The notes under the pieces are model-generated. The model had not been told where the DNA came from. It did no database searches and saw nothing but the letters and a program-made list of their open reading frames with translations. Both the position numbers and the translations under genes were made by a program. DNA of 64,000 bases from Gillisella vitis (GTDB taxonomy: Bacteria; Pseudomonadota; Alphaproteobacteria; Rhizobiales; Rhizobiaceae): positions 124,001 to 188,000 of the forward strand of contig NZ_JACHLU010000002.1 in the NCBI RefSeq assembly GCF_014204625.1, in the 5' to 3' direction. Position 1 is the stretch's first letter. Each line of letters starts with the position of its first letter. Shown here piece by piece: positions 11,734 to 21,464 of this stretch.

Positions 11734-12616
11734 GGTCGATCACCAGAATTTCGGGCGGTGAGCCAAACCGCACCGGCGCAATGGAGCAGCCAAGGCCACC
11801 AGAGACAATCAGGTTGCGCCCCTCTTCAACCCTGTGGCCATAGACATAACGAGAGCCATAGCGCGATGGCACCACCGGCGTCCAGCCAAACAGGTTGACC
11901 TGCCCGCCATGGGTGTGACCGGACAGGGTGAGGGAGACGCGCTCTGGCACGGTCGGAAAAATATCCGGCTCATGCGCCAGCAGAATGACGGGGGCATCAT
12001 CGGTCACTTGCGCCATCGTGCCGGGCAGATCATCCAGCCCGCGCCGGGTGTGGCGGCCGGTGAGATAGGCCCATTGATCTTCCAGTCCGGCAATCCAGAA
12101 CGGGTGTTCATCGGTGCCCAGCCGCACGGCACTGTTGGAATGAACGGTGATACCTTCCGCCCTGAGCGCTCTATGGGCTACGGTTTCTTTCAGCTTGAGC
12201 CTTTGCGCCTCAGGGTCCTGCCACCAGTCATGATTGCCGCAAATGGCATGGACGCCATGGGGGGCTTTCAGGCCGGACAAGGCTTTGGCCCAGATGGCTG
12301 GCGGTACCACACCCGTCACCAGCTTCATGCCGGACATGTAATCGCCCAGCAAGACAATGACATCGCCGCCCAGCGTGCTGGCATAATCGCAAATGCTGGC
12401 AATGCGGCTGGCAGGCATCCATGGTTCGCAGGCATGGAAATCGGCCAGTGCCACAATGCGCAGCTTCTGGCCGGCTGGCCAGTGCGGTGGCGTCAGCTTG
12501 TAATGGGTGGCCTCCAGCCGCAACAGCGGCTCAACGCCGCCCGCATAACCGCCGAGGGTGAGAATGCCCGCCGCCGTTCCGGCCAGCAGTTTGAAAAAGC
12601 TCCGGCGGGTAATCAC
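11726..12616 (-). CDS. Tat-exported metallophosphoesterase
   Basis: A twin-arginine leader (RRSFFK at residues 4-9, then a hydrophobic Ala/Gly/Leu stretch) predicts Tat export. The calcineurin-like metal motifs are all present: ADFHA, GDYMSG, GNHDWW, and GHTHGGQ near residue 230. The 296-residue protein resembles the YkuE-like group of membrane-associated phosphoesterases. The substrate is not evident, and a lipid or nucleotide phosphoester is possible. It starts 26 bp after the ruvB stop, so it may share the ruv transcript. Confidence 0.88.
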   Translation of the reverse strand: MITRRSFFKLLAGTAAGILTLGGYAGGVEPLLRLEATHYKLTPPHWPAGQKLRIVALADFHACEPWMPASRIASICDYASTLGGDVIVLLGDYMSGMKLVTGVVPPAIWAKALSGLKAPHGVHAICGNHDWWQDPEAQRLKLKETVAHRALRAEGITVHSNSAVRLGTDEHPFWIAGLEDQWAYLTGRHTRRGLDDLPGTMAQVTDDAPVILLAHEPDIFPTVPERVSLTLSGHTHGGQVNLFGWTPVVPSRYGSRYVYGHRVEEGRNLIVSGGLGCSIAPVRFGSPPEILVIDLG

Positions 12617-12642
12617 TCAATTATCCTCAAGTCCCGGCATCC

Positions 12643-13689
12643 TCATGTGTCATCATCGTCAAGTGTGAGGCGAAATTGTGCGGCTTCCATATCTTTCGGG
12701 GGCTGCAATCCCAGATGTTTCCACGCCGTGGGGGTCAGGATGCGGCCGCGCGGGGTGCGCTGGATAAAGCCCTGCTGGATCATATATGGCTCGATAATGT
12801 CTTCAATCGCATCTCGTGGTTCAGACAGGCCAGCCGCAATGGTGTCGATACCCACCGGGCCACCGCCAAAATTGACGGCGATCATGTTGAGATAGCGGGT
12901 ATCGAGCTGATCAAGGCCCATATTGTCCACCAGCAAGCGCGTGAGCGCTTCGTCAGCGATCTCGCGGGTGACGGCAGGGGCGCGGGCAACTTCCGCAAAA
13001 TCCCGCACGCGGCGCAAAAGGCGTCCGGCAATGCGCGGTGTGCCACGGGCGCGACGGGCAATTTCACGCGCCCCATCATCGGTCATGCCAAGACCCATCA
13101 GCCGTGCACCACGCCGCACGATCAGCTCCAGCTCATCGACGGTGTAAAAGGACAGCCGGACTGGAATGCCAAAACGGTCGCGCAGCGGCGTGGTCAGCAG
13201 ACCAATGCGGGTTGTGGCAGCCACCAGCGTGAATTTCGACAGATCAATTTTCACCGAGCGGGCGGAAGGCCCTTCGCCAATGATCAGGTCGAGCTGAAAA
13301 TCCTCCATGGCGGGGTAGAGAATTTCCTCCACGGCCGGGTTCAGCCGATGGATTTCATCGATGAACAGCACATCGCGCTCTTCCAGATTGGTCAAAAGCG
13401 CTGCCAGATCACCAGCCTTGGCAATCACCGGGCCAGAAGTGGAGCGAAAATTAACGCCGAGTTCCTTGGCCATAATCTGCGCAAGCGTGGTTTTGCCCAG
13501 ACCCGGTGGCCCCACGAACAGCACATGGTCGAGCGCTTCGCCGCGATTTTTGGCCGCTTCAATAAAGATTTTCAGATTGGCGCGCGCTTCGGCCTGACCT
13601 GTAAAATCATCCAGCGTCTGCGGCCGCATGGTGGCGTCGAAATCTTCGCCACGTTTTTCAGGCGAAATCAGGCGGTTTTCGTCGCTCAT
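12643..13689 (-). CDS. ruvB: Holliday junction branch migration ATPase RuvB
   Basis: RuvB is the hexameric motor of branch migration. Walker A GPPGLGKT is at 60-67 and Walker B FIDEIH at about 109-114. Sensor residues lie in the VAATTR segment, and a C-terminal winged helix ends [19 protein letters not shown]. The length of 348 residues is normal. The ATG overlaps the stop of a small frame (13686-13802) by 3 bp. ruvA and ruvB are separated by 160 bp here rather than being directly adjacent. Confidence 0.97.
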   Translation of the reverse strand: MSDENRLISPEKRGEDFDATMRPQTLDDFTGQAEARANLKIFIEAAKNRGEALDHVLFVGPPGLGKTTLAQIMAKELGVNFRSTSGPVIAKAGDLAALLTNLEERDVLFIDEIHRLNPAVEEILYPAMEDFQLDLIIGEGPSARSVKIDLSKFTLVAATTRIGLLTTPLRDRFGIPVRLSFYTVDELELIVRRGARLMGLGMTDDGAREIARRARGTPRIAGRLLRRVRDFAEVARAPAVTREIADEALTRLLVDNMGLDQLDTRYLNMIAVNFGGGPVGIDTIAAGLSEPRDAIEDIIEPYMIQQGFIQRTPRGRILTPTAWKHLGLQPPKDMEAAQFRLTLDDDDT

Positions 13690-13802
13690 GCGGGGGATTC
13701 CAGGCTCTGTAATGGCGGTGTCTGCAATGTCGTGATCGTAAAGCGTTTCAGTCTCGCGCTCTGCGCAAGGCTGAAAACCATCACGATGATTGTGGCCATC
13801 AT
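13686..13802 (-). CDS. possible 38-residue ORF between ruvA and ruvB
   Basis: A frame begins with two ATGs ([12 protein letters not shown]) and ends with a TGA overlapping the ruvB ATG, an arrangement typical of translational coupling. The first dozen residues are hydrophobic and the rest is polar, so it could be a small membrane peptide or just a coupling ORF. The ribosome site is weak (GGA). I do not recognise a family. Confidence 0.3.
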   Translation of the reverse strand: MMATIIVMVFSLAQSARLKRFTITTLQTPPLQSLESPA

Positions 13803-13849
13803 AGAAGTTCCGACATGCACAGACAACCCGTTGGCATCAAAGCAGGATC

Positions 13850-14467
13850 TCACCGCGACAGCTCCTTCAGGCCAAGGCGGATCAATTTGGCGCTATCGGC
13901 GTCGTCGCCAGCATTTTTAAGCGCGGCTGCCACCGCATTGGCGGCCTGATCGCGGGAATAGCCAAGATTGGTCAGCGCAGAGACCGCATCTGATACCGGG
14001 GCGGAGGCAAGGCCCTCGCCGATGTCCTGCTTGAAACCAAGATTGCTGGCTGCTTCGCCGCTAAAGGCGGGGGCTTTGTTTCTCAACTCGGTGACAATGC
14101 GAACGGCCACTTTGGGACCCACGCCGGGGGCGCGCGAAATTGATGGCTTGTCCTGAAGCGCAATGGCATTGGCAAGCTCGGACGGGGTGAGGGTGGACAG
14201 CACGCCCAGCGCGACTTTTGACCCCACGCCCTGCACACTTTGCAGCAGATTAAACCATTCACGCTCCAGTGCCGTGACAAAGCCAAACAGTTTCAGCTGA
14301 TCTTCACGCACATAGGTTTCAATGAACAGCACCACCGCTTCACCGGGCGAGCCAAGCCTTGAGAGCGTACGCGACGAACAAAACACGACGTAACAGACGC
14401 CATGCACATCAATCAGCACATAATCATCGCCGATTTCGTCAAGAGTGCCTTTGAGCTTGCCAATCAT
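13850..14467 (-). CDS. ruvA: Holliday junction DNA helicase subunit RuvA
   Basis: RuvA is the tetrameric protein that holds the junction open for RuvB. The 205-residue product starts with the OB-fold segment [12 protein letters not shown]. It then has two helix-hairpin-helix motifs (around [13 protein letters not shown] and [13 protein letters not shown]) and a C-terminal three-helix domain ([16 protein letters not shown]) that contacts RuvB. It is 45 bp downstream of ruvC on the same strand. Confidence 0.97.
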   Translation of the reverse strand: MIGKLKGTLDEIGDDYVLIDVHGVCYVVFCSSRTLSRLGSPGEAVVLFIETYVREDQLKLFGFVTALEREWFNLLQSVQGVGSKVALGVLSTLTPSELANAIALQDKPSISRAPGVGPKVAVRIVTELRNKAPAFSGEAASNLGFKQDIGEGLASAPVSDAVSALTNLGYSRDQAANAVAAALKNAGDDADSAKLIRLGLKELSR

Positions 14468-14512
14468 GGAGCAAATCCGTCTGGAGTGGTGAAGGAAGAA
14501 GAGAACAGCAGA

Positions 14513-15025
14513 TTACCCTGCCAAGGCTTTGCGCATCCGGTCCGCTCCCCGGTTATGGGCGTGGCAGATGGCAATGGCAAGCGCGTCAGCGGCATCATCG
14601 CCCTTGAATTCGGCCTTGGGCATCAGGATTTTCAGCATCATGTGAATTTGCTGCTTTTCGCCATGGCCCACGCCGATGACCGATTTTTTCACGGCATTCG
14701 GTGCGTATTCGGCCACGGGCAGGCCGGCGCGGGCAGGCACCAGCATGGCAATGCCACGGGCCTGACCCAGCTTGAGGGTGGCCACGGCATCCTTGTTCAC
14801 AAAGGTTTGTTCAACCGCGGCCTCATCGGGCTTGTGGCTATGCACGACATCGGCAAGGCCATCGTGCAACTGGCACAGGCGTGAGGCAAGGTCCATATCG
14901 CCATCCGAGGTGACGGTGCCGGAGGCAATGAAACGCAGCGAATTGCCCAATGTTTCAATAATACCCCAGCCGGTGCGCCGCAGCCCCGGATCAATACCAA
15001 TAATGCGAACAGCAGCTGTCATCAC
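14513..15025 (-). CDS. ruvC: Holliday junction resolvase RuvC
   Basis: RuvC is the endonuclease that cuts Holliday junctions. Catalytic acidic residues are visible: Asp12 in [13 protein letters not shown], Glu in [11 protein letters not shown], and the [13 protein letters not shown] motif near residue 140. The 170-residue length is standard. It heads ruvC-ruvA-ruvB and is transcribed divergently from the luciferase-like gene. The gap 15026-15277 must hold both promoters. Confidence 0.97.
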   Translation of the reverse strand: MMTAAVRIIGIDPGLRRTGWGIIETLGNSLRFIASGTVTSDGDMDLASRLCQLHDGLADVVHSHKPDEAAVEQTFVNKDAVATLKLGQARGIAMLVPARAGLPVAEYAPNAVKKSVIGVGHGEKQQIHMMLKILMPKAEFKGDDAADALAIAICHAHNRGADRMRKALAG

Positions 15026-15277
15026 AAATCCTATATCGTCAAAACCAGAATAATCTGATTTGAATCAGATTTGCCAGCAAAATGTGAACAAAACAAAAAC
15101 ATTGCTGTGTGAAATCATTCTGGTCTATGGGTGGTAATTGCGATGTAACATCTTACCTAGTGCATCGATCCAAACGAAAGATTCATCTGAGTTTGGAAAA
15201 ATCGATTCACAAAGAAAAAAGCGAGTGCACGAAAGCATGAACGAAGTGAATGCGTGCGTGCACGAGGGCATAAGCTG

Positions 15278-16327
15278 ATGTTGACAAATGGAGCAGGCAC
15301 CGTGGCATCCATCCCTTTTTCCGTTCTGGATCTGTCGCCCATTGGTGAAGGACAGAGCGTTTCCGATGCGCTGGAGGCATCACGGCGCATGGCTGTTGCG
15401 GCCGAGGCGCTGGGTTATCGTCGCTTCTGGCTGGCAGAGCACCATGGAATGCCCGGTATTGCCAGTGCGGCAACCGCATTGGTGATTGCCCATGTGGGGG
15501 CCGCCACAAAAACCATTCGCATTGGTTCTGGGGGCATCATGCTGCCCAATCATTCGCCCATGGTGATTGCCGAACAGTTTGGCACGCTGGCCGCCCTGTT
15601 TCCGGGACGGGTTGATCTGGGTCTGGGGCGTGCGCCGGGCACGGATATGCGCACAGCCCAGGCACTGCGGCGCAATCTGGAGAGCGGAGCGGAGAATTTC
15701 CCAAGGGACATACAGGAACTGCAACTGTTGCTGGGCGATGTGCAGCCGGGGCAGGGGCTGATGGCCGTTCCGGGCGCGGGCAGCCACGTGCCAGTCTGGC
15801 TGCTGGGGTCCAGCCTTTATAGTGCGCATCTGGCGGCGGCTTTGGGCTTGCCCTACGCTTTTGCCTCGCATTTTGCCCCTGATCAGTTGTTTGAGGCGAT
15901 TTCGGTCTATCGGGATCGCTTTCAGCCTTCTGAAACGCTGGAAAAGCCCTATATGATTGTGGGTATCATGGCAGCGCTGGCGCAGACCGAGGCGATGGCA
16001 GCAAAGCTGTTTACCTCTGCCCAGCAGCAATTCATCAATTTGCGCCGCAATCTGCGCCGACCTTTTCCGCAGCCTGTTGACAGTATGGATGGCCTGTGGA
16101 GCGAGATGGAGCGCTTTGGCGTCGAGCACACGCTGCAACATGCTGTTGTGGGCACGCCGTCAAGTGTCAGGCCCAAGCTTGAGCGTTTCCTTCTTGATAC
16201 GGGAGCGGATGAATTGATCATCTCCACCGCTGTGCATGATGTGGAGGCGCGGTTGAACTCACTGCGGCTTTTTGCCGAACTTCGCACGGATATGTCACGG
16301 CTCAAAGTGGCAGAGACACTGGGCTGA
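15278..16327 (+). CDS. LLM-class flavin-dependent monooxygenase (YhbW-like)
   Basis: This bacterial-luciferase-like (LLM) oxidoreductase uses reduced FMN. Its substrate is unknown. The segments [19 protein letters not shown] and [22 protein letters not shown] match the well-conserved N-terminal third of the YhbW group. I choose the ATG at 15278 (MLTNGAG), which has GAGGG about 9 bp upstream, over a GTG at 15254. That gives 349 residues, the usual size. It is a single-gene unit divergent from ruvC. Confidence 0.88.
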   Translation: MLTNGAGTVASIPFSVLDLSPIGEGQSVSDALEASRRMAVAAEALGYRRFWLAEHHGMPGIASAATALVIAHVGAATKTIRIGSGGIMLPNHSPMVIAEQFGTLAALFPGRVDLGLGRAPGTDMRTAQALRRNLESGAENFPRDIQELQLLLGDVQPGQGLMAVPGAGSHVPVWLLGSSLYSAHLAAALGLPYAFASHFAPDQLFEAISVYRDRFQPSETLEKPYMIVGIMAALAQTEAMAAKLFTSAQQQFINLRRNLRRPFPQPVDSMDGLWSEMERFGVEHTLQHAVVGTPSSVRPKLERFLLDTGADELIISTAVHDVEARLNSLRLFAELRTDMSRLKVAETLG

Positions 16328-16468
16328 TCACCGTCTTTTAGCAGGATTCGGTCATCATTCCTGAAATGTCATGGTTAATAGATAAGCTTAATGACACATT
16401 AACCATTCGGCTTCATTATTCCCGTCAGAAAGAGGGGCGAGTGCTCCTTACGTGGGTGTTTGGGAGCC

Positions 16469-17299
16469 ATGAACATGAAGACCAATCTCGGGTGGCTGAT
16501 GTTGGCTATTTTAGCGACAGGGCCTGCATCGGCGGCAGATATGGTTCAACCGGAGCCGGTGCCACAATATGCGCCTGAAGTGCGTGTGGCTGAGGTGTCG
16601 GGTTTTTATCTGCGCGGCGATATTGGCTATTCCTTCAACAAATTGCGTGGTGCCAATTATTTTCAGGGCTCCAATGCATCTCTGGTTGATTTTGACGATC
16701 ACAAGATCAAGAACAGCTATTCGCTGGGCGCGGGTGTTGGTTATCAGATCAACAGCCGCCTGCGCACCGATCTGACCTTTGATTATCTTGGGAAATCGGA
16801 CTTTACCGGCTCCACACGAGGCTCCTGCGGTGTTTCTTCGGCCTGCACCTCACGCGATCTGACATCCATGCAAGCCTATACATTGATGGCCAATGCCTAT
16901 GTTGATCTGGGCACCTATGCTTCGGTAACGCCCTATGTTGGCGCGGGTATGGGTGGTTCTTACGTCAAGTGGAATGATCTCAAGAATACATCCTGCGCCA
17001 ATGACGGCAGCGGCTGCGATGCCACCGAGACCCATGACGGTCGCGGCAGCTGGCGCTTTGCCTATCAGCTGATGGCCGGTGCCTCGATTGACATCACCTG
17101 TGACTGGAAGGCCGATGTGGGCTATCGTTTCCGCCAGACCACGTCAGGCGATATGTTTGGCTATAAGGCCAATGGCGGTCCGGGCCGTGACAAGGGTTTT
17201 TACAGCCACGATCTTCATGTCGGTGCCCGCTACCAGTTTGGCGGTTGCCCGCAGGCCGCCGCCTATGAGCCGCCGCCAGAGCCTCTGGTTTATAAGTAA
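16469..17299 (+). CDS. outer-membrane beta-barrel protein (Omp25/RopB-like)
   Basis: A signal peptide (cleavage after ASA near residue 22) is followed by a short Pro-rich segment and an eight-strand barrel of the alphaproteobacterial surface-antigen type. It contains FYLRGDIGYSFN near the N-terminus and YSHDLHVGARYQFG near the end. The C-terminal strand is followed by about 18 extra residues rich in Pro and Ala, so the protein does not end on the usual aromatic residue. Four Cys residues in loops (CGVSSAC, CANDGSGC) could form disulfides. ATGs at 16460, 16469 and 16475 are all possible starts. Confidence 0.85.
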   Translation: MNMKTNLGWLMLAILATGPASAADMVQPEPVPQYAPEVRVAEVSGFYLRGDIGYSFNKLRGANYFQGSNASLVDFDDHKIKNSYSLGAGVGYQINSRLRTDLTFDYLGKSDFTGSTRGSCGVSSACTSRDLTSMQAYTLMANAYVDLGTYASVTPYVGAGMGGSYVKWNDLKNTSCANDGSGCDATETHDGRGSWRFAYQLMAGASIDITCDWKADVGYRFRQTTSGDMFGYKANGGPGRDKGFYSHDLHVGARYQFGGCPQAAAYEPPPEPLVYK

Positions 17300-17317
17300 C
17301 AATTTGATTTGCTAATA

Positions 17318-17352
17318 CAAAACCCCGGCATCCTTGATGCCGGGGTTTTGTT
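17318..17352. terminator. bidirectional terminator between the barrel gene and doxX
   Basis: The stem AAACCCCGGCATC/ATGCCGGGGTTT is followed by a T run on the plus strand and, with the A tract on the other side, on the minus strand too. It serves the convergent genes on both sides. Confidence 0.92.
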
Positions 17353-17370
17353 TTCTTGAGCGGGATAATT

Positions 17371-17964
17371 TTAAAACTCCCGCTTGATCAGGGCGCGATC
17401 AACCGAATAGGCCCCGCCGCCAAAGGCTGCAAACAGCAGGGCACCGCCTGCCCAGAACATGGACGCAAATTCGGCTTTGCCTTGCATCTGTTCGAGAAAT
17501 TTATGACCACCATCGCCAAGCTGTTTAAGCCCCTGTGGGGTAAACAACGCGGCACCATTGGTTTTCAGTGCCGCGAGCCCCTCTGGTGTCAAAAATGCCT
17601 CTCCATACGGATGGGTGTAATGGAACCACAATGTTATCAGCAGCATCAAGCCGTTGGCGAGCGCTACAGGCCGGGTCAGCAGGCCAATCATAATCATGAA
17701 TCCGCCGAAAAACTGCATCACCGCCAACATCGGGGAAAATAACCAGCCCGGATAAAAGCCAAGGTTTTCAACAAACCCGATCTGGCCGAAAGGCGACATG
17801 ATTTTTGGGTAACCTTCCACCATCAGCATGGCACCGATGGCAACGCGAAGTCCTGTAAAGGCCAGTGGCTGGGCAAATTCTTCGTAAAAACCGTGCATGA
17901 ACGGAAGAATATAGCGTTTTGATCCTGGTTTTTGTTCTTGTGCATATGTTGTCTGGATGCTCAT
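17371..17964 (-). CDS. DoxX-family inner-membrane protein
   Basis: The 197-residue protein has four predicted transmembrane helices and the DoxX-type segment RVAIGAMLMVEGYPKI near the start. An insertion of about 45 hydrophilic residues precedes the last helix. Family members are often linked to redox or thiosulfate functions, but no role can be fixed here. An AAGGGG site precedes the ATG by 8 bp. It is a single-gene unit. Confidence 0.82.
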   Translation of the reverse strand: MSIQTTYAQEQKPGSKRYILPFMHGFYEEFAQPLAFTGLRVAIGAMLMVEGYPKIMSPFGQIGFVENLGFYPGWLFSPMLAVMQFFGGFMIMIGLLTRPVALANGLMLLITLWFHYTHPYGEAFLTPEGLAALKTNGAALFTPQGLKQLGDGGHKFLEQMQGKAEFASMFWAGGALLFAAFGGGAYSVDRALIKREF

Positions 17965-18138
17965 CTGACGCCCCTTCTTAGATAATAATTTCCATTATCT
18001 GTTTGTACTAAATTTTATCTGGAGATTTCAGTTTCTTCCCTCTCCGTGTCTGTGTGCCAATGATAGGATATTGCTGCGCAACACGATTGACGTAGGTCAA
18101 CGCGCTGATTTTTTTGCAAGGGGTTCGCTTTTTCCGTC

Positions 18139-18167
18139 TTGACGATGACAGGCAGTTTCAATATCTA
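18139..18167 (+). promoter_or_regulatory. candidate serC promoter
   Basis: TTGACG at 18139-18144 and TATCTA at 18162-18167 are separated by 17 bp. The expected start point leaves a leader of about 50 nt before serC. Confidence 0.6.
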
Positions 18168-18177
18168 CAGCGGCGGG

Positions 18178-18228
18178 ACACCTCTCCCCAACGAGAGGCC
18201 ATATACCTGGAAGGGTAGTTTGCTATGG
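18178..18228 (+). promoter_or_regulatory. structured leader of serC (serC RNA motif candidate)
   Basis: Two hairpins fill the short leader. CCTCTC (18181-18186) pairs with GAGAGG (18193-18198). CCATA (18199-18203) pairs with TATGG (18224-18228), enclosing TACC/GGTA. The second stem includes the serC start codon and covers the ribosome site, so folding would block translation. A conserved serC leader motif is known from alphaproteobacteria, and this position and shape agree with it. The identification is from memory, not alignment. Confidence 0.6.
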
Positions 18229-19403
18229 TTGATTTGACTGCACCCGCCGCACGTCCGGCAAATGCTCATTTTTCGTCTGGCCCTTGCTCGAAGCGCCCCG
18301 GTTGGGCACTCGACGCTCTCAGCGATGCCCCGCTCGGTCGTTCGCACCGCGCCAAGGTTGGCAAAGACAAGCTGAAGCTGGCCATTGACCTCACTCGTGA
18401 AATTCTGAATGTTCCTGCCGATTACCGCATTGGTATAGTTCCCGCATCCGACACCGGCGCTGTTGAAATGGCGCTCTGGTCTTTGCTGGGTGAGCGCGGC
18501 GTGGACATGCTGTCCTGGGAAAGCTTTGGCGCTGGCTGGGTGACCGATGTGGTCAAGCAGCTCAAGCTGGCTGATGTTCGCAAGTTCAATGCCGATTACG
18601 GCCTGCTGCCAAACCTTGCCGATGTTGATTTCGACCGCGATGTGGTCTTTACATGGAACGGTACCACCTCTGGCGTCCGCGTTCCCAATGCGGATTTCAT
18701 CCCGGCTGATCGCAAGGGGCTGACCATTTGCGATGCGACCTCGGCAGCATTCGCGCAAGAGATGGACTTCACCAAGCTCGACGTTGTGACCTTCTCCTGG
18801 CAGAAGGTTCTGGGCGGCGAGGGCGGTCACGGCATGTTGATCCTCAGCCCCCGCGCTGTTGCCCGTCTGGAATCCTATGCTCCGGCCTGGCCGCTGCCCA
18901 AGATTTTCCGCCTCACATCTGGCGGCAAGCTGATTGAAGGCATATTCAAGGGCGAGACCATCAATACGCCGTCGATGCTCTGCGTTGAAGATTATATCGA
19001 TGCGCTGCAATGGGCAAAGTCGCTCGGCGGTCTGGAAGCCCTGATTGCTCGCGCCGATGCCAATGCCAAGGTGCTGTTCGATTTCGTTGCTGCCAATGAC
19101 TGGATTGCCAACCTCGCGCAGGTTGACGAGACCCGCTCCAACACGTCTGTGTGCCTGACCATTGCAGACCCAGAGGTTCTGGCGCTGCCCGCAGACGAGC
19201 AGGCAGCTTTTGCCAAGGGCATTGCAACGCTTTTGGAAAAGCAAGGCGTGGCCTATGACATCGGTGCTTACCGCGATGCGCCAGCTGGCCTTCGCATCTG
19301 GGCCGGTGCCACCATTGAGACCGCCGACATGCAGGCTTTGACGCCTTGGCTGACCTGGGCTTACCAGACTCAGAAGGCGACGCTTTCCAAGGCTGCGGCT
19401 TAA
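18225..19403 (+). CDS. serC: phosphoserine aminotransferase SerC
   Basis: This is the second step of serine synthesis: 3-phosphohydroxypyruvate plus glutamate to phosphoserine. The 392-residue product carries the PLP-binding lysine in [15 protein letters not shown], and the phosphate-binding [11 protein letters not shown] segment near the N-terminus is of the long alphaproteobacterial SerC type. It has AAGGG upstream and overlaps the leader hairpin. It precedes serA by 81 bp with a strong hairpin (19413-19434) between them. Confidence 0.96.
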   Translation: MVDLTAPAARPANAHFSSGPCSKRPGWALDALSDAPLGRSHRAKVGKDKLKLAIDLTREILNVPADYRIGIVPASDTGAVEMALWSLLGERGVDMLSWESFGAGWVTDVVKQLKLADVRKFNADYGLLPNLADVDFDRDVVFTWNGTTSGVRVPNADFIPADRKGLTICDATSAAFAQEMDFTKLDVVTFSWQKVLGGEGGHGMLILSPRAVARLESYAPAWPLPKIFRLTSGGKLIEGIFKGETINTPSMLCVEDYIDALQWAKSLGGLEALIARADANAKVLFDFVAANDWIANLAQVDETRSNTSVCLTIADPEVLALPADEQAAFAKGIATLLEKQGVAYDIGAYRDAPAGLRIWAGATIETADMQALTPWLTWAYQTQKATLSKAAA

Positions 19404-19412
19404 ACTTTCTCT

Positions 19413-19434
19413 GGCCTCGCAAGGATGCGAGGCC
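19413..19434 (+). other. serC-serA intercistronic hairpin
   Basis: An 8-bp GC-rich stem, GGCCTCGC/GCGAGGCC, with a 6-nt loop lies 10 bp after the serC stop and has no T tract. It may stabilise or process the serCA mRNA or reduce read-through. It does not look like an intrinsic terminator. Confidence 0.6.
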
Positions 19435-19484
19435 CACTCCCCATTCCTGATCGTTATAAACGAACTCTTTTAGGAGGCCTCGTC

Positions 19485-21080
19485 ATGGCACCTCGCGTTC
19501 TCGTCTCTGATGAATTGTCTGAAACCGCCGTCCAGATCTTCCGTGATCGTGGCGTAGACGTGGATTTCCAGCCGCAGCTCGGCAAGGACAAAGACAAACT
19601 GGCGGAAATCATCGGCAATTACGATGGTCTGGCCATCCGTTCGGCCACCAAGGCCACGGAAAAGCTGATTGCTGCCGCCACCAATCTGAAAGTGATTGGC
19701 CGCGCTGGTATCGGCGTCGATAACGTTGATATTCCAGCCGCTTCGCGCCGTGGTATCATTGTGATGAACACGCCGTTCGGCAATTCCATCACCACCGCTG
19801 AACACGCCATTGCGCTGATGTTTGCTGTTGCCCGCCAGCTTCCTGCCGCTGATGCCTCCACACAGGCTGGCAAGTGGGAAAAGTCGAAGTTCATGGGTGT
19901 TGAAATCACCGGCAAGACGCTCGGTGTGATCGGTGCTGGTAACATTGGCGGCATCGTTTGCAAGAAGGCCATTGGCCTTGGTATGCATGTTCTGGCCTAT
20001 GACCCCTTCCTGTCGAACGAGCGCGCGCAGGAAATGGGCGTGAAGAAGGTTGAACTGGACGAGTTGCTTGCGCAGGCCGATTTCATCACCCTGCACGTGC
20101 CGATGACTGACAAGACCCGTGGCATTCTGGGCAAGGAAAACCTTGCCAAGACCAAGCCCGGCGTTCGCATCATCAACTGCGCCCGTGGTGGTCTGGTGGA
20201 TGAGGCCGCTTTGGCCGAAGCCATCAAGTCTGGCCATGTGGCCGGTGCCGGTTTTGACGTGTTTGAAGTGGAGCCTGCGAAGGAAAGCCCGCTGTTTGGC
20301 CTGCCAAACGTGGTTTGTACCCCGCATCTGGGCGCATCCACCACCGAAGCACAGGAAAATGTCGCCCTTCAGGTGGCCGAGCAGATGTCGGATTATCTCG
20401 TCAAGGGTGCGGTTTCCAACGCCATCAACATGCCATCGATCACCGCTGAAGAAGCACCGATCCTCAAGCCATTCATCAAGCTGGCTGACGTTCTGGGTGC
20501 CTTTGTTGGTCAGGTCACGGAAGGCCCGATCAAGCAGATCGAAATCCTCTATGATGGCCAGACAGCCACCATGAACACCAAGGCGCTCAGCTCTGCGCTG
20601 CTGGCTGGCCTGATCCGTTCGCAGGTTTCCGATGTTAACATGGTGTCGGCTCCGATCATGATCAAGGAAAAGGGCATTGTGCTGTCCGAGGTCAAGCGTG
20701 ACAAGACCGGCGTTTACGACGGCTACATCAAGCTCACCGTGACCACAGAGCGCCAGACCCGCTCGATTGCAGGCACCGTGTTCTCGGATGGCAAGCCACG
20801 CTTTATCCAGATCAAGGGCATCAACCTCGACGCCGATGTTGGTCAGCACATGATCTACATCTCCAACACCGACGTTCCCGGCATGATCGGTTTCATGGGC
20901 ACCACGCTCGGCAACGCTGGCGTGAACATCGCCAACTTCCAGCTGGGTCGTGAAAAGGAAGCCGGCGACGCGATTGCGCTTCTCTATGTGGACGGCCCTG
21001 TTGAACAGGCTGTGCTGGATCAGCTGACGGCCAACCCAGCCATCAAGCAGGCCAAGCTTTTGACCTTTGCGGTCGAATAA
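19485..21080 (+). CDS. serA: D-3-phosphoglycerate dehydrogenase SerA
   Basis: This is the first enzyme of serine synthesis, an NAD-dependent oxidation of 3-phosphoglycerate. I start at 19485 (MAPRVLV) because TAGGAGG lies 8 bp upstream. The product has 531 residues, the long form. It has the Rossmann motif GVIGAGNIGG (about 145), the D-isomer dehydrogenase signatures (IINCARGGLVDE, GAGFDVFE), the ASB domain, and a C-terminal ACT domain (DVPGMIGFMGTTLGN) used for serine feedback in this family. A strong terminator follows 30 bp after the stop. Confidence 0.97.
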   Translation: MAPRVLVSDELSETAVQIFRDRGVDVDFQPQLGKDKDKLAEIIGNYDGLAIRSATKATEKLIAAATNLKVIGRAGIGVDNVDIPAASRRGIIVMNTPFGNSITTAEHAIALMFAVARQLPAADASTQAGKWEKSKFMGVEITGKTLGVIGAGNIGGIVCKKAIGLGMHVLAYDPFLSNERAQEMGVKKVELDELLAQADFITLHVPMTDKTRGILGKENLAKTKPGVRIINCARGGLVDEAALAEAIKSGHVAGAGFDVFEVEPAKESPLFGLPNVVCTPHLGASTTEAQENVALQVAEQMSDYLVKGAVSNAINMPSITAEEAPILKPFIKLADVLGAFVGQVTEGPIKQIEILYDGQTATMNTKALSSALLAGLIRSQVSDVNMVSAPIMIKEKGIVLSEVKRDKTGVYDGYIKLTVTTERQTRSIAGTVFSDGKPRFIQIKGINLDADVGQHMIYISNTDVPGMIGFMGTTLGNAGVNIANFQLGREKEAGDAIALLYVDGPVEQAVLDQLTANPAIKQAKLLTFAVE

Positions 21081-21108
21081 CACCTGTTTTATTGAAACGT
21101 GGTGACAT

Positions 21109-21144
21109 TCAAACCCGGCGAGCGAAAGCTCCGCCGGGTTTTTC
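21109..21144 (+). terminator. serA intrinsic terminator
   Basis: A stem AAACCCGGCG/CGCCGGGTTT with the inner pair GAGC/GCTC is followed by TTT. Confidence 0.93.
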
Positions 21145-21171
21145 GCGGGTGGCATGGTTTCCGAGCTCTCC

Positions 21172-21282
21172 GACGTCATGCTCGGCCCTGTGCCGAGCAT
21201 CTGCCGAGGCTGAATGTCAGAATGGACGTGAGTGGCTTGGGCTCGGGTGGCAGACCCTCGGGACAGGCCCGAGGGTGACGAC
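21172..21282. repeat. CCCTCGGG-type palindromic repeats
   Basis: Two imperfect palindromes follow one another: ATGCTCGGC/GCCGAGCAT, and ACCCTCGGG/CCCGAGGGT with a 5-nt loop. The type is widespread in intergenic DNA of Rhizobiales. No gene is present between 21081 and 21464. Confidence 0.65.
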
Positions 21283-21316
21283 CCGTTGAGAGCGTGTTTT
21301 TTGCGTCCTTCACAGT

Positions 21317-21330
21317 TTGATAACTGTCAA
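21317..21330 (+). promoter_or_regulatory. FNR/FixK-type anaerobox upstream of cydA
   Basis: TTGAT-AACT-GTCAA matches the consensus TTGAT-N4-ATCAA at nine of ten positions. A possible -10 (TATACT, 21382-21387) would put its centre near -70, as in class I sites. Oxygen-responsive control fits a cytochrome bd operon. Confidence 0.6.
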
Positions 21331-21464
21331 ATTGACGCAGGGCGGCTTGTCGCATTGTTTCTTGGTGCTGCTGCTCTAGGTTATACTAATATGTCCATGC
21401 CGAGGCTCTCACGTGCCAATAGCTATGACGTTTTATGCTGCCTTTCGGCGGAGGAGACGCTGCC

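Noticed and set aside
19470-21200. 576-codon open frame antisense to serA
   Set aside because: serA is unmistakable, and the opposite frame is open only because of GC-rich third positions. The protein is His/Arg-rich with no recognisable domain.
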